Source: Zizania palustris (taxonomy: Eukaryota; Streptophyta; Magnoliopsida; Poales; Poaceae). Taken from it: a DNA stretch of 64,000 nt. The stretch's first letter is position 1. Every line of letters begins with the position of its first letter. The notes under the pieces were generated by a model. It made no database searches, was not told the DNA's origin, and saw nothing but the letters and a program-made list of their open reading frames with translations. The translations under genes and the position numbers were made by a program. The stretch is from positions 47,440,289 through 47,504,288 of the forward strand of contig JAAALK010000286.1 in assembly GCA_019279435.1 (NCBI GenBank). Direction: 5' to 3'. Shown here piece after piece: positions 24,001 through 36,793 of the stretch.

Positions 24001-25262
24001 GCAAGTATATAGGATACAGAAACAGCAGCTGTCATACTTTGGCATCCCTCTATAAGAATTTGAAAGGTAATTATAAGTTCCAAACTTTGAAACACCATAC
24101 CAAGAAAAATTTATGTACAGCAGATAATCTTACTGGAAATTTACAGGAGACAAAGTAATGGTGCTAGAAGCATCAAATAGAATGGCTCCCTTAATGGCAG
24201 TTTCATTCCTCCGAATTCTGCAACAAGGGAAAAGTGAATATCAAGATAGTAGCAGGTATTTAATTACTATTATCGGTTATAAAAAATCAAATTTGTCCAT
24301 ACTTGTATTCCATCTTGCCTGAAGTTGGGTCCAATATTATCCATCTCTCATTCCATTTCCTCAGCTGTATAAGAAACAAATTCAGCAAGGTTAAATTGCT
24401 GCAGTGATATTTTTCATGTCAACAAAAACTATGCTCGCTGGTTTGCACTAATTGTATTTGTTTGAATAGAATTGGCCCTAGTCAAATACTCAAATCACCA
24501 AATTGTATTTTCTTTGCAAGTAGCAAGTGTGTGTGCACAAATATATCAATGGCAGGCATACCGTGAATTGTGTTTAAGTCAACAAAAGATCCTTATAAGT
24601 TGTACCCTTGGAATAAGATTCACTTGGCTTCCCCTTTCTCTCTAGTCTCTCCACTATAATCAAATACCACAATACATAGTACAGTTAATCAAGCACGACA
24701 CCACCAACAATGGTCAATGCAGTACTCCTAGCTGTTATTCACCAAATCTCATATACTCTCTATCATTCCAAAAAAAAATTATATACCAAGTAGTGAAACA
24801 TAAAGGTGACATTCATATAATCGAACCATAATTCTGTACCACCAACCATACATCAAAATGCTAGGACTGACGGTCTCACACCAAATTCAGAACCAAAGTT
24901 GTACCTTTCGACACCACAAACCCATAGACCAAACGGCCAAACCTAGCACCAAAATCGAATATTTACACGCCTAATAAACCCCAAAACAATCCATCGCCCC
25001 AAAACGATCGGAGAGAGCAAGATGCACCATACCGTCTCAGATCGCTTCAGCAGGGGGCCCTGCAGCAGGTACCTCCCGGACCCCGACGAGAGCTGTCGCT
25101 TCACCTTCTCCAGGCTGCTCTCGTTGTCCCTGGCCCTCTGCAACAAAAAAAAAACCAAAATTGTCATAAAAATCACCGAAAATTAGGGGAAAGTCCCATA
25201 AGCATCCGGACGGGCCAAGGAGGGGGGAGGGGGGTTACGGGGGAGCTGCCGTTCGTTGCCAT
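21057..25262 (-). CDS. PH-domain coiled-coil protein (Arabidopsis At2g30880 type)
   Basis: Ten exons on the minus strand: 25239-25262, 25033-25137, 24303-24364, 24134-24217, 24018-24049, 23851-23932, 22792-23023, 21909-22136, 21545-21836, 21057-21423, all with GT/AG sites and consistent phase; about 502 residues. Start MATNGSSP. Residues about 25-140 form a pleckstrin-homology domain (LLQGPLLKRSET, then LRKWNERW, later KKDYFLCAETPGAAKAW). Residues about 190-360 are an Ala/Glu/Lys-rich coiled coil. The acidic tail contains ADVREVSPESEG and SLDIPVV as in the Arabidopsis relative. PH domains bind phosphoinositides or proteins; the exact role is not known to me. Exon 9 needs one extra A in the run at 21592-21595 to avoid an early stop and reach the conserved exon 10, probably an error. 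Confidence 0.92.
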
Positions 25263-26475
25263 GGAGGGGGTGGGCTATGGAGATTGAGATTGCAGGACTA
25301 GGGTTTTGGGGCGGAGACCGGAGACGACGGCGACGGCGACGGCGACGGCGACGGGGTGTCAGGACGGGTAGGTGGAGGGCGGCGGTGCGCGACGGACCGG
25401 CCGGTGGGGGTCGTTCAGATCGGTGCAAATCACCCGCGAGCGGCCTGTCATGTAGCGTGGGCCCGCCTCTGCTGCCACGGCTGTCAGTGACTGCTTCGTT
25501 CGTCGGGTAGTCGGATTCTCTGACAGACCATTGTTTCCCTAAAAAATATACCCTAGGCAAAGTACAATGATAGAAATTTGAGCCATTATGTTAGCTTTAT
25601 ATGTTAGTGGAATTGAGATGTGAAAAATAAATCTTTAATTTCTCACATAAAGGGAGGTTATATGATTCAATCCATCACATTATTTATGTGCATTTTTTCA
25701 TTTTCAGTTTGGTAGAATTATTTCCATCATAAAACAATTGTTTGTTTGACACTAAATTTATTATAAGTGTTACTTTTTTGGTAGATGGTGTAGTGACATC
25801 TAAAACATGGCTCAAGTAGTGTCCTAAAACACATCTCGTGAGAAGAAGAAGGCGATGGTTTTACTCATTAATATTCACAACGACAAGAGCGATAGTCATA
25901 CGTCGTCTTGCATGCTAGTCATTGTAAGGTTAGGAAATCAGTTCCACGTAAGGAGATGCGTTTTACTCATTAAGGTTTTACTCGGTAAGGTTAAGATGCT
26001 TTCAATTTGGTTCGTCATTGTAAAGTGTATCAGTTCCACGTAAACTATGTTCAGAAACCAAATCAAGCTCTTTGTACCGCTCGTCCTATAAAATTATTGA
26101 AACCCTAGGTTACATTGAGAAGGAGGCAACGACATGTGGGTGGCCAACATTGGGGAGATTGTTGCGATGTACGAGTACCGGTGAGGTGGTGTCATGGAAG
26201 TCATAGCTAGTTGATGGTGAAGGTAGATGTTCGAGCAGCCGGTGGTAGCAGCAAATCTCGGTGCTTTCAGTGAAGTGTGCACGTAGGGCTTAGTGAAAAT
26301 TTGGGAAAGTGTGTGGAAACTAGCTAGTGTCTTTCTAAAAATATATCAAATGAGTTATCTACAATGGATGCAAATGAATTATCTACAACAGATGCAAATT
26401 ATGAACCATCACTCATTTATACTAGGTCATAAATAGCACATGTATATATGATAAGTCATTTGTTAGAAGTCGAAT
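25263..26475. other. PH-gene promoter and intergenic DNA
   Basis: 25263-25510 is a GC-rich 5' leader and promoter with a CGACGG repeat near 25325-25350. Beyond it the sequence is AT-rich without recognised genes; small ORFs are not convincing. Confidence 0.4.
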
Positions 26476-27610
26476 TGTTAGTGCGTTTTTTGGTCACACT
26501 TTAACACACGTGTGCTCTGAAAGATCTATTTAACTCCAGTGTAGGTTTTATGTTCTTAGATAAAGGGTTCAAGGCATGCCAATCAGTTTGACCCTACAAC
26601 TGATAAGGGAACAAAAAATATGATATTAGTAGCATAGTCGATCGGCTAGCAAGCCAATAATTGTGGAAAAGATGGTGAAATCATGGAATGTAATATCATG
26701 TCGATCGTCCATAGAGTCGATGACCATGTTTGAACCGATCGGGCGACCATGCCATCGACCGATGAGATAAGAAGTTTTACGCATACGGGCCGATGAACAC
26801 TCTCCGATGGCGAATAAGATATGGCATTGAATTGAAGATAACATGTCGGCTTATACTACGAAAGAAATAAATAAAACGTGTCAGATAACATGTCTATATC
26901 ATAAAAATCATCACAATAACTAGGTCAGATCTAACCAAGACAGTAGCTAGTCATGATGATCTTAATAATATGTCAAAGTATCGGGCATGCTTTATTTAGA
27001 TAAAAGGTAGGCAGCACGAAGAAGATACAATAGCAAGAGATGTCGGACCTAACCGATAAAGCCTCAAATTATCACACCTAGATCACATCAATCTAAGAGA
27101 TCAAATTAAACTGATGCAGCCTTAGACCTAGCTAATACACCGAGAACAACCGCGACCGTACTGTTTCGACGTTCACCTCAAGAGATCAATCTGATGTAGC
27201 CGTGAGGATACTAACCTAATTGGTACAGACGTCGGGGGTGGCGGGACTCACCTCTTCGCCGGAGATCGAAACGATGCAGCCCAACTCCTAGTGCCGAACC
27301 CCGCTGGATTAACCTTGGAAACCAAGGGTGGCGATGCGTCGGATAGTTGATTGACAGAGATGTATTTTTTAAGCTAACTAGAGGTACACATTTATAGTCC
27401 GGAGACTTGTCATCCACGTAACATATCCTAATCGATTCTGATAACCTTCATATTCTTTTCTGTTCTTATCTCCATCGTCTCTTCTTATCCGATCATGCAC
27501 ACGTCATGGACGGACTTCTTTGACTTTCGTTGACCAGACCTCTTTTTCTCTTGTCTGACTCTGCGACATCCTTGGTGGGCCCTGGGCTTTATCAAATTCT
27601 AGCATCAACA
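26476..27610. mobile_element. Possible LTR-like repeat
   Basis: The segment starts TGTTAGTGCG and ends TAGCATCAACA, so it has TG…CA ends and LTR-like mixed composition. The flanks CGAAT and CAGAT match at only 3 of 5 positions, and no primer site or polypurine tract is adjacent. I consider an old solo LTR possible but unproven. Confidence 0.3.
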
Positions 27611-27615
27611 CAGAT

Positions 27616-28373
27616 ATTATAGTTTGCTATAAATAGGTCATCATCTAAGGAGGGTGATAATTAATTATGACCAGATGAGTCATCCTTAGTAGATTCTTGT
27701 GGCCTTATTTCAAACGATCAAGTTTACAGACCATTAGAGATATTGTCATAAAAACAACTATATTATCAATACTTCACACACGTCGTCTCCTTCCGGGAAC
27801 TCTCCTTTGAATTCTGGCTCTTTTGTAAAAGCGGTGATGGTGATCTGGTGGCCGGGGATCCGATCAGAACGGTGACCGGGGACAAGGAGGGGACGGTGGA
27901 CCCGACAGAGTTGACAGCGAGGACAGATGTGGCTGCCGGTGATGAGGGCAGGCGGTGACGAAGTAAAAACACACAGTGCGGGCTTGGGTTCGCGAGGCTA
28001 GGGTTGGGATTGATGGCAGAATTCGATCATGAACTCCAGAGTTTATAGAGAGGCATTGGAGAAGGAAAAGAGGCAGGTATGAAAGAGAATTCTGAGGCTT
28101 TAAAAAATAATATTGTGCCATGAATACGTTTTCTATTTATTTTTATTTCTATATAAAATTAATCGGATTTCCATATACATTATCAGCATTCCATATATAA
28201 TGGTTTCCATATAAAACAAATCAACTTCCATATATTGATGATTTCCATATATTAATAATTATCATGTAAAATAGACGCGGAGAAGGGTGATATGCAGGGA
28301 GTGATCGAACGACTGAGAATATAGATTAGTTGATGAACGACTAGGATTTAGTTGATGGTATATGATGGGTGAG
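27616..28373. other. Intergenic, with repeated TTCCATATA motifs
   Basis: No gene. Between about 28168 and 28262 the motif TTCCATATA occurs five times with variable spacing in AT-rich DNA. The ORFs at 27766-28121 show no similarity I recognise. Confidence 0.35.
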
Positions 28374-31300
28374 TGTAGCGCCCTGATTTAACAAATCGAG
28401 ACATTATTGAATTTCATAAGAAAAACAATAATACAAGAGGTTCATCATGCGACAACGTACATACGACAGTATTCATGGTACGCAGACCATATTTATTACA
28501 TCAAAGTTTTGGTAAAAACAGTAATAAAGATAATTAAAATTCTGCATGACGAACGTCTTCTTCAGGATCTTTCTTCTCGACTGGGTCGCTACTCCAGACC
28601 GTCTTCGTAGTAGGCATCCTCTGAGGTGTTCAACGGGTATGAGTACAAAAAGTACTCAACAAGCCACCGCAAATGCAAGTAATAATGCAGGATAATAAAC
28701 AAGGATGGGTAATGGCTAACAGTGTGGAAAAGTACAGTTTCATTTATTGCATTTAGTGTAATCAATTTTATCATGCGGAAACATAAACATGAACATCGAT
28801 AACATCATCTAACTCGATGGGTACAGTCAGTCCCACCTCGCTCAACAGTCCTTACATGTCAATCCATCATGCACATACATATTCAAAGTAATCTAACTGT
28901 GGGATGTCACGCAACCCGCCCTTGACCGTGGGCTCGGCTTTTCGAAAAGATTTAAGACTCTGATCAGAGATGTACTACTGTACCCACAAGGCACGCACTC
29001 ATCCCAAACGAGATGACCCATACCACGGGAACTCGTGCCAAAACCTCGGCATGAAATGTTCCAAGTGATAACCACCCGCTCTAGGTTTCGCCGGCGCGCC
29101 GGGCCGCATCCCGGCTAACGTCGCACCCCCTTTTGCGCCACATTGGTACAAGTCACCCGCAGGTGCAACTTGACCCATCTCCAAATGGTGGCCTCGGTTT
29201 GGAACAACCCATACCTTAGTTAGGACTTACCCACTAGACTTGTGGTTAGTACGTAAGTGTATTGCAACGGATCCCTCAGACCGGTCCTTATAGTGCCCCG
29301 GGTGCTACCGACCAATGCCCTAGCTTGCACCCGGAACCCACCATGCATTCACTCACAACCACGACTCCAACACCGACAAAATTCCATAGATAAGAAACAA
29401 TGGGGATCATATAGTAGAACCATGTACTACGACTCATTTTTATCCTATAGCGATCGTGTCGATACATTGGACACTAGCTAATAACATTTATCATATGGTG
29501 ACAAGGAGTTTAGGCTAGAGAGCATGGCTTGGGTTGCACATCAAGGTCGGGGGATCCTAAATAAATATATTGTAAGGGTTCATTTGACTAATGCATATAT
29601 AACCTATGTGTTTTAGCGATAGTTTAATCAAACATGGGTTCAATATGCTCAAAAGATTGGTTTGGTGACTTGCCTTGATCAGCGAAGGGAGAGGGAGGAA
29701 CTTCCGGGTAATATTCCGGCTCCTCGGTGACGTCGTAGTCTTTTCAATATAATAAAGTAAAATAAAAAGAATACAACATTCAATCAAACAATATAACATT
29801 ACATGATAAGCACATAAGTTAAAGTTGGTTTGATTAAAAATAAGATAAATTCAATTGTTAAGGTTCTGTGATTTATTTCATAAATAAATTTTTAAAGGAA
29901 TTAAAAAATTATCCTTTTAGAAAAGGGGTGTTTAAATGTGATTATTGTCATATTAAGTTCTCAAATAAATTTGAAATGAAAAGTCCATGTTAATTTATTG
30001 GTTTTCAGTACATGGACAGAAAGGAAATAAATATAAATTTTTCTGAAGTTTAAATATTTGAATTTATATTTTAACCCTAAAGGCATTTGAATATCCATTT
30101 GAATAAACATGAAATGTCCAAAGTAAACCTACTGTTTTTATTGAATAGTCATGTAGAGAATAATATTATGAATTTTTTGAAATTGGAATGGCAATTTTTA
30201 GTGTTCAAATGCGCCATATATGAATTTTACAAGTTTTAAATCTTTTTTGGAATTTATTTTCAAAATTAAACCCTCTCGGGTCCACGGTGAGCCAGGCTCA
30301 CGGTGAACCCGCGCACTGTGCGCGTGCGCCGGATCGATCCGGACCGTCGGATCCAGATCCAACGTGCGCAGGCGAGGCGGGGCGCTTAAGTGAAAATGGA
30401 CGGCCAGGATTAAAACGCGCGAAAGGGTACTACGTGGACGCACGAGATCGATCGCAGGTTTTAAATGGAAATGAACGCGCGAGATTAAAACGTAGCGCTT
30501 TGACCAGATCCGACACGGCACGGGTACTCGACCCGTGTCGGTCGTCTTCTCCGGCGACGGCGAGCGGACAAGGGGCCACGGCGAGCGACTAGGGCCCTAT
30601 CTAAGCCTAGAAATGGAAAGAGGACACTACGGCGGTCACGACGGTACCTTAGGCGAGGCGAGGGGTCGACGGAGCGTGGCCGGCGGTGAGGGTAGACGCG
30701 TACGGTTCCTCGGGTACTCGACGACGATGGCGATCCGGCGATCTCCTTGACCAGCGGAGGCGTGGCCGAGGTAGGGGTCGTCCTTGCGATCACGACGGTG
30801 GCGGAGGCACGGACGGGGATGGTCCGAGGCGACGGCGAGCGGTGGCCGGAGGCGAAATAGGGGGATTGCGCTAAAAGGCGAAGTGTGGGCGCTCGGCTTG
30901 GTCTGAGTGCAATTGGATGCGTGAACCGAACGCGGTGGAGGGTCGTGGTTTATATAGGGGTACCGGCGGGGGCAGGGAGGGCGCAATCGATGGTGGCCGG
31001 GGATAAATGCGCTTTGACGCCGGCGAGCTCGGGTTGAACGCGATTCATCGAACCTGGACGCGAATCGGTCGGGTTTAATGGGGGGAAACGGTCACTGGAG
31101 CGCGGGGGTTTGATTGTCGGGCTTAATTCGAGGGGAGGGGGTCGGGGGCAAGGGATCCGAGGCGAGTAATGGCGTCGGCCAGCGAGGGGGGCGATTTAGG
31201 GGCGGATCTCGCGGGGACAAAGGACCTGACAAGAGGGGCCACACGCCAGTGAACGCGAACGAGCGAGGGAGGCAGCTGACGGGAGGGGCCGTGGTGTCGG

Positions 31301-31694
31301 GTGCGCGCGCGAGGGGAGGCATTCGACGCCGACAGGTGGGACCAGGCTGTCAGCCTAAGGCGAGCGCGGGTGATGGGTTGGGCCGGCCGGGAGAGAGAGA
31401 AGGGAGGAGGAGGGCCCAATACTGTTTAAAATATTTTCTGATTAAAATAATTGCAGAAATTGGTTTAAAATAATAGGGCTACTTCCAAGCTTGGTAAAAA
31501 TTTATAAAAATTCTCAAAAATATATTTTAGCCTTGGGAGTTTATACAAAAATTTTCAACTCCTGGTTTGGTCATTAACTCTATGTTGTAGTTCAAAAGGG
31601 TATAAAAGGATATTAAAGGTATTTTCAGAAATATAAAATTCAGGAAATTGAATTAAATAATATTTTTATTGTTTTGGAAATTTGGGGTGTTACA
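28374..31694 (-). mobile_element. Probable solo LTR of a Ty3/gypsy element (3.3 kb)
   Basis: The ends are TGTAGCGCCC and GGGGTGTTACA; read from the minus strand the element starts TGTAACACCCC, a frequent gypsy LTR start in grasses. The flanking 5 bp are GTGAG and ATGAG, a near match. A minus-strand TATA box (CCTATATAAACC) lies at about 30945-30957 after a GC-rich region, as expected for an LTR promoter. No gag or pol is present and no second LTR in the window, so a solo LTR left by recombination is the best reading. The length is large but known for some rice lineages. ORFs in the GC-rich part are not genes. Confidence 0.55.
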
Positions 31695-31948
31695 ATGAGT
31701 AAACAACTCATCAATTATATCGACTTTACTCATCTCATATTAATTGTTATCTTTTATCGACGAGATATAAATAATTTTTCATGCAACGTGAATGTATCAA
31801 ATTAGGGTTAAAGTACAGACAAAATAAAAATGGTGTAGGTGATATTTTATTAGATGCATTTAACTTTAGATAAAATAATTAATTTACTTGTATTAAATAA
31901 TGACAGTATTAATTGTATGGTATGTGGTGTCAAAAAGTTAATTTCTTT

Positions 31949-33730
31949 TTTAAAAACAGAGAGGAAAAGTTCCTCCCATTTCTATTATAGAAACGTTTTC
32001 AGAAGGTACTTACAGTTTGCAAGAAACAGAATAAAAGCAACAATATAACCCCATACAGCAGGAAGTTTTAGATCAGAGCAATTATTATAAAACGTAGCAC
32101 AAAACAACAGTTTTAGAGTCCTCTCCCAAATCACATCCAAGCTAGGTAACTACAGAAAGACCCCAACCGATAGATATTGATCATCCGCATAGGTAATTTC
32201 TTGAGAAAGTCTAGCCATGCTTGCTTGCAAAAACCTCATTTGCCACCTGTTCTAGCAAAAGAGCTCACTGTTTCAGTTTTCTTTCCCTTTTCACATATTT
32301 CTATAAAATAGACCAAGAGGAAATCCAGAAGCAAATCAAACTTATTAACTCAACAGGATCATTAATCATTTTATTTCTGAAACAAGCATTATTCCTATTT
32401 TTCCAAATACTCCAGAGAATTGAAGCACTCTCCACACCAACTATTTTTTGTCATCTCTTCTCAACATCTTAAACCAGGTTTGCCACTGAGCCATATCCAC
32501 AAAAGGACCCATGTCAAAACAAACTTTAATAATTGTCCAAACAAATATAGCAATGTTACAATCAAAAAATAAGGGTTGAACTGTTTTGTCCAGACCACAC
32601 AAAAAATACAATGTTTAGTACCTCCCTTCCATCTTCTCTTAAGCAGATTATTTTCAGTCGGAATTTTGTCTTTAATAGCCAACCAAAGGGAAATTTTGGT
32701 TTTCAGAGAAATTTTCAGATTCCAGATATCACCAAAAGATCTACAAGTATTCTGTAATTTCAGTGCAGTATAAAAGGATTTCACACTAAAAACTCTTTTT
32801 TCATCAAAGTCTATAAGACAGTATCTTCTCTATCAGTAAGAAATATCTAACACTTTTGCATTTAGAACAGAAAAGTTTCTCCAGTTCACCCTGCTTACTG
32901 TCCTCCATAGGAGGTTTGTCTTGAGCAGGTAAAGAACCTAGATCCACTTTCTGTTGTGACTCAGAACTCTTAGAGGCAGAACCTTTCTCCATACATTTAT
33001 CCTAGTTACTCAGCTGATGCAGATCCTCTTCTTTACATTCTGGAGATGCAATTTTCCCCTTAGGACCCAAAGTCCATTTGCTTCTTGCCTTAGCTTCTGA
33101 ATCTTGGGGTTTCACAGGGCGATAAAAACCTTGGGTTGTCCCTCCTCCTCTCGGTGCACCCCCAGCCCTCCAGATGTGTGAAGGCCTGTGAGGGGGTCGA
33201 GGACACCATGGGCGATTTCCCCAATCAACCAATGGAGACGAAGATAGAACTTGTGCAAAACTATGCAATATTGCAAACCCGTAGAAGGAATCTCTGGTGG
33301 CTCTCCCCGACTTCAATCCGTGGCTACTCTGCCTCCCGATTTGTGGATTGCGGCGACCAGGGATGGCTAAACCGAGCAAAGAAGTGTGGAAGAGAGTAGT
33401 ACTCAAACCCACGAAGAAGATTCTCTCCTCTAGGGTTCACAGCTGTGGATAAGGTCAAAACCCCACAAGACGGGTCCTGGGTGTGAATAGGCGTGATTGG
33501 AGTAGCCCCCATCGGCAGCCATGCACGAGGCCCGTCTTCTTCCTGAACAGAATAGAAGAAATGGCGATGGGGAGCTAGCGTCACACGTTCACCAGAAACT
33601 GAACACACGATAGCGGTGGTGGCGGCGACGATTCCATGAGGGGGGCGCCGAGGGTTAATCGCCATCTCCATCCTAGATCATGGTTTAACACCTTGACCGG
33701 TTGGCTGGTTGCAAGCGAGTTAAAAGTTTT
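31949..33730 (-). mobile_element. Internally deleted LINE (ORF1 joined to zf-RVT tail)
   Basis: It is flanked by AGTTAATTTCTTT at 31936-31948 and 33731-33743, a 13-bp target duplication. On the minus strand it begins with a short leader and ATG at about 33671, then degenerate ORF1-like sequence (…QGFYRPVKPQ at about 33100, a basic and Ser/Gln-rich stretch, CSKCKSVRYF). It jumps straight to a zf-RVT domain (IWNLKISLKTKISLWLAIKDKIPTE…CIFC) at about 32540-32740. The endonuclease and reverse transcriptase are missing. The 3' end is at 31949 with a short A/T stub. Several frames are broken. Confidence 0.7.
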
Positions 33731-34028
33731 AGTTAATTTCTTTATTGTAACATATTATATTATGAATACATAGATGTTACAAAACTGTTGCATCATTGAA
33801 GAACATGTTTACCATAGTATTGTTAACCCTTTTCAGGGCATCGATCCGTCCTTTCACCGTTTCGATGCATGCACACACATATCTTGCCACACTTACAACC
33901 ACGTGGAACAAGGAGCTGGCTAGCGGCATGCACTCCATGTGATGCCTCTGAGGTCTGTGGTACATTTGCTCCCCCCAAGATCGATCCATGTTTACTCATC
34001 CACACATTCTCCCACATTGCCAAAGATG

Positions 34029-34029
34029 C

Positions 34030-34084
<55 letters not shown>

Positions 34085-34229
34085 TATACGGGAACACTAT
34101 TCTACACTATGGGTGTAAATGCTATTCTACACCGATCATTCCAATCGTGCCCGCCCCCACCCAATCCCAACCCCTTCATTCCACGTCGGTGTAGAATAGC
34201 ATTCTACACCCGTGGTGTAGAATAACATT

Positions 34230-34270
<41 letters not shown>

Positions 34271-34424
34271 GGGAATGCTATTCTACACTATGGGTGTAGA
34301 ATGCTATTCTACACCGATCATCTCGTGCTCCCACACCCCACCCAATCCCCTCCATTCCACGTCGGTGTAAAATAGCATTCTACATCCGTGGTGTAGAATA
34401 GCATTTGTGTGTATATATATATAT
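34029..34424. mobile_element. Two Micron-like MITE units in a (TA)n microsatellite
   Basis: Units at 34089-34231 and 34270-34407 are about 85-90% alike. Each starts CGGGAA and ends GCATTTG or ACATTTG, contains inverted copies of the GGTGTAGAATAGCATT type, and is bordered by TA repeats (34033-34088, 34232-34267, 34410-34424). Rice Micron elements are known to sit inside TA microsatellites; these look like that class. No coding capacity. Confidence 0.6.
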
Positions 34425-35438
34425 GTCACTTATATGTGTTAACATGGGGGCCTTAATTAGTCATGAATGATACACCCTCAGCTCACTGCCTCACCAAATG
34501 ATTGTTAGTTCAATTGCACAGGTTGATGATGTCCTAGAAAGGGTCATTAATTGTTAATGGTTATCTCCGTGCTACAAATATTTTACCTCTGAGATAAAAT
34601 TAATAAATTATTGGCCAGAGTAAACAAACAAAGTATCTTTGGCGTGCCTTTTTCTTGGCTTTTGTTAAGAAACAATCAAAAACAAGTCGTGATTAGTTAG
34701 TGTGCATTTTTCTTATTTACTCGTATTAAATATAGCATGAAAGATGAGGAGGAATTAGTGGATATAAACATCCAAAATACATAACAAAATATAAAACAAC
34801 TTATTTTAGACAACTGTATATACAAATCTAAAATGAGTTGCTTTATAAAACTGAGGAGTAACCATCCCTGTTTTATTAACCTTAAACTCCTCATATATAT
34901 TTTATATATGCATAGGAGGGAGCAAGATAGTCAAACCCTAACAGAGACACCCACACAGAAAAAGGTCAAAAAGCCCACAAAAGGGGAGGAGGTGAGATGA
35001 GAAAGGCATATACATAAGAACTAACCACAGCTAGATGCTCCTTTGTCTTCTCACATCCTCTCATTTGATATCTTTTCTAACATTTACTATATACCCTGTG
35101 ATTAATTAATTATGCATGCATGAAGTAGTTGGTACTATCAGTACTGCACTGGAACAGTACTGCTCACCTCCCTTAGCTTTCATGCAGCTCCATTATATAG
35201 AGCACCCACACTGCAATGGCATCACATTCACCTAGATAGCTAGCTAGCTAGCAGCAGCTGACAGCATCAATGCATTATTATCTTCTCTTGTGAGATGAGA
35301 TCTATGGATCTCACCATGCCATCACCATTGTCAAGTATCTATAGCTAGGTAGTGTGCCCTCATGAATCTTGAGATCTCAGCACACACTCGCATAAATCAA
35401 CCGGAAGCAGCTAGCTAGCTAGGTCGACACAGCCAACC
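34425..35438 (+). promoter_or_regulatory. Trihelix gene upstream region
   Basis: 34690-34870 contains a degenerate Stowaway-like stretch. A TATA box (CATTATATAGAGC) sits at about 35191-35203, some 240 bp before the ATG. The leader contains AGCTAGCTAGC repeats (35232-35252 and 35410-35421). Confidence 0.45.
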
Positions 35439-36511
35439 ATGGACGCCGGCGGATCCGGTGCGCTGCTGGGCCAAGAAGAGGAGGAAGCCATGAACACTAG
35501 CATGGCCGACACCGTATCCCACCACACGATGGCGGTGGCGAGAGAGTACCGGAGGGGGAACTGGACGCTGCCGGAGACGATGCTGCTGATTGAAGCCAAG
35601 AAGAGGGTGCACGACGACAGGCGCCCGGCGGACCAGGGCTGGCGCGGTGGCGATGGGTGGAGGACTACTGCTGGCGCCGTGGCTGCCGGCGCAGCCAGAA
35701 CCAGTGCAACGACCGTTGGGACAACCTCATGAGGGACTACAAGAAGGTGCGCGCGTATGAGCTCGCCGTCGCCGGCGTGGGGAGAGCTACTGGGTGATGG
35801 GCAGGACGGAGCGGAAGGAGAGGTGCCTCCCCGCTAACCTCCTGAGGGAGATATACGAGGCCATGAGCGAGGTCGTGGAGAGGAGGATGAGCTCCGGCGG
35901 CGGAGGCGCCGTGTTCTTCGAGGCATCGTCCTCCGGCCTCGCCGACGTCCCCATGCAGGCATCTCCTCTCTCTCAACTGCAGCCTCGCCCTCTTGGTAAT
36001 CTCTCTCACGAATCACGATGAGTGCGCGCCAAACTGTCAATGTACCATTTATCTTCTTGGGCTGATCGTCATTTGTACGGCTGCTTTCCTGCTGCGTAAC
36101 CAAGAACCAGAGGCGACGAACTGCAGCTCGGGATCGCCGGAGAGGAAGAGGCGGCGGTCGTCGCTGGACAACCAAGCCGGGGGGAGCACGCCAGCGCCAG
36201 GAAGGCACGGTCACCAACAACACCAGGGCAATGACGATGTTCACGCCGACGACGACGATGACGACGCCATGGCCGGGGCGATCGGGCGGTGCGCGGCGAT
36301 CCTGTCGGTGGCTCTGGAGAGCCGTGACGCCGCGGAGGAGCGGCGGCACAGGGAGGTGATGGCCGCGGAGGAGCGCCGCGGCCGCGCGCGGCAGGCCCGG
36401 CGCGACGCCAGCGAGCAGTGCGTAACCGGGTTGGCCGCGGCCGTGAGCCAGCTCGCCGGCTCCATGCTCGCGCTCGCCGCCAAGCGCAGGGCCCCCGCCG
36501 CGCCCAAGTGA
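35439..36511 (+). CDS. Trihelix transcription factor, ASR3-like (two frameshifts as read)
   Basis: Exons 35439-35995 and 36111-36511, intron 115 bp, phases agree (G|AG). Corrected length about 319 residues. The trihelix DNA-binding domain shows the spaced tryptophans: NWTLPETMLLIEAKK, then RWVEDYCWRRGCRRSQNQC, then NDRWDNLMRDYKK. After it come ERCLPANLLREIYEAMSEVV, a basic ERKRRR nuclear signal at the start of exon 2, an acidic DDDDDD run and an Ala/Arg-rich helical C terminus. As read, the frame changes at about 35637-35643 and at the G run 35779-35782; one added base at each site restores the motif. This is a sequencing problem or a recent pseudogene. It probably represses or activates genes through GT elements. 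Confidence 0.85.
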
Positions 36512-36761
36512 TCCATTTAGCTAGCTAGGCCGTGCGCGCAGCTAGCAATGCATTGCGCCACCCCTGCAGGCTGCAGCGATCATGCATCAGGCATTCAGGC
36601 CAACCTCGCGCGCGCGCGCCCTGCATGCATGCATGCATGGCTGTTGCTCGGCGTGCGTGCCGTCCGGCCGAGCTAGCTTCCTTTCCATGTGACTAGCTGG
36701 CCGGCCGGCCTCTCATCGAGTCTGACAGGTCTAGGGGTAGCATGCAGCTAGCTAGCTACTC

Positions 36762-36793
<32 letters not shown>

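Noticed and set aside
30198..31473. Several 60-120-codon ORFs on both strands
   Set aside because: They lie in the GC-rich part of the putative solo LTR, compete on both strands, and are Arg/Pro/Gly-rich noise.
34033..34088. Possible CRISPR-like or tandem regulatory array
   Set aside because: It is a plain TA microsatellite with MITE units; CRISPR arrays are not expected in plant nuclear DNA.
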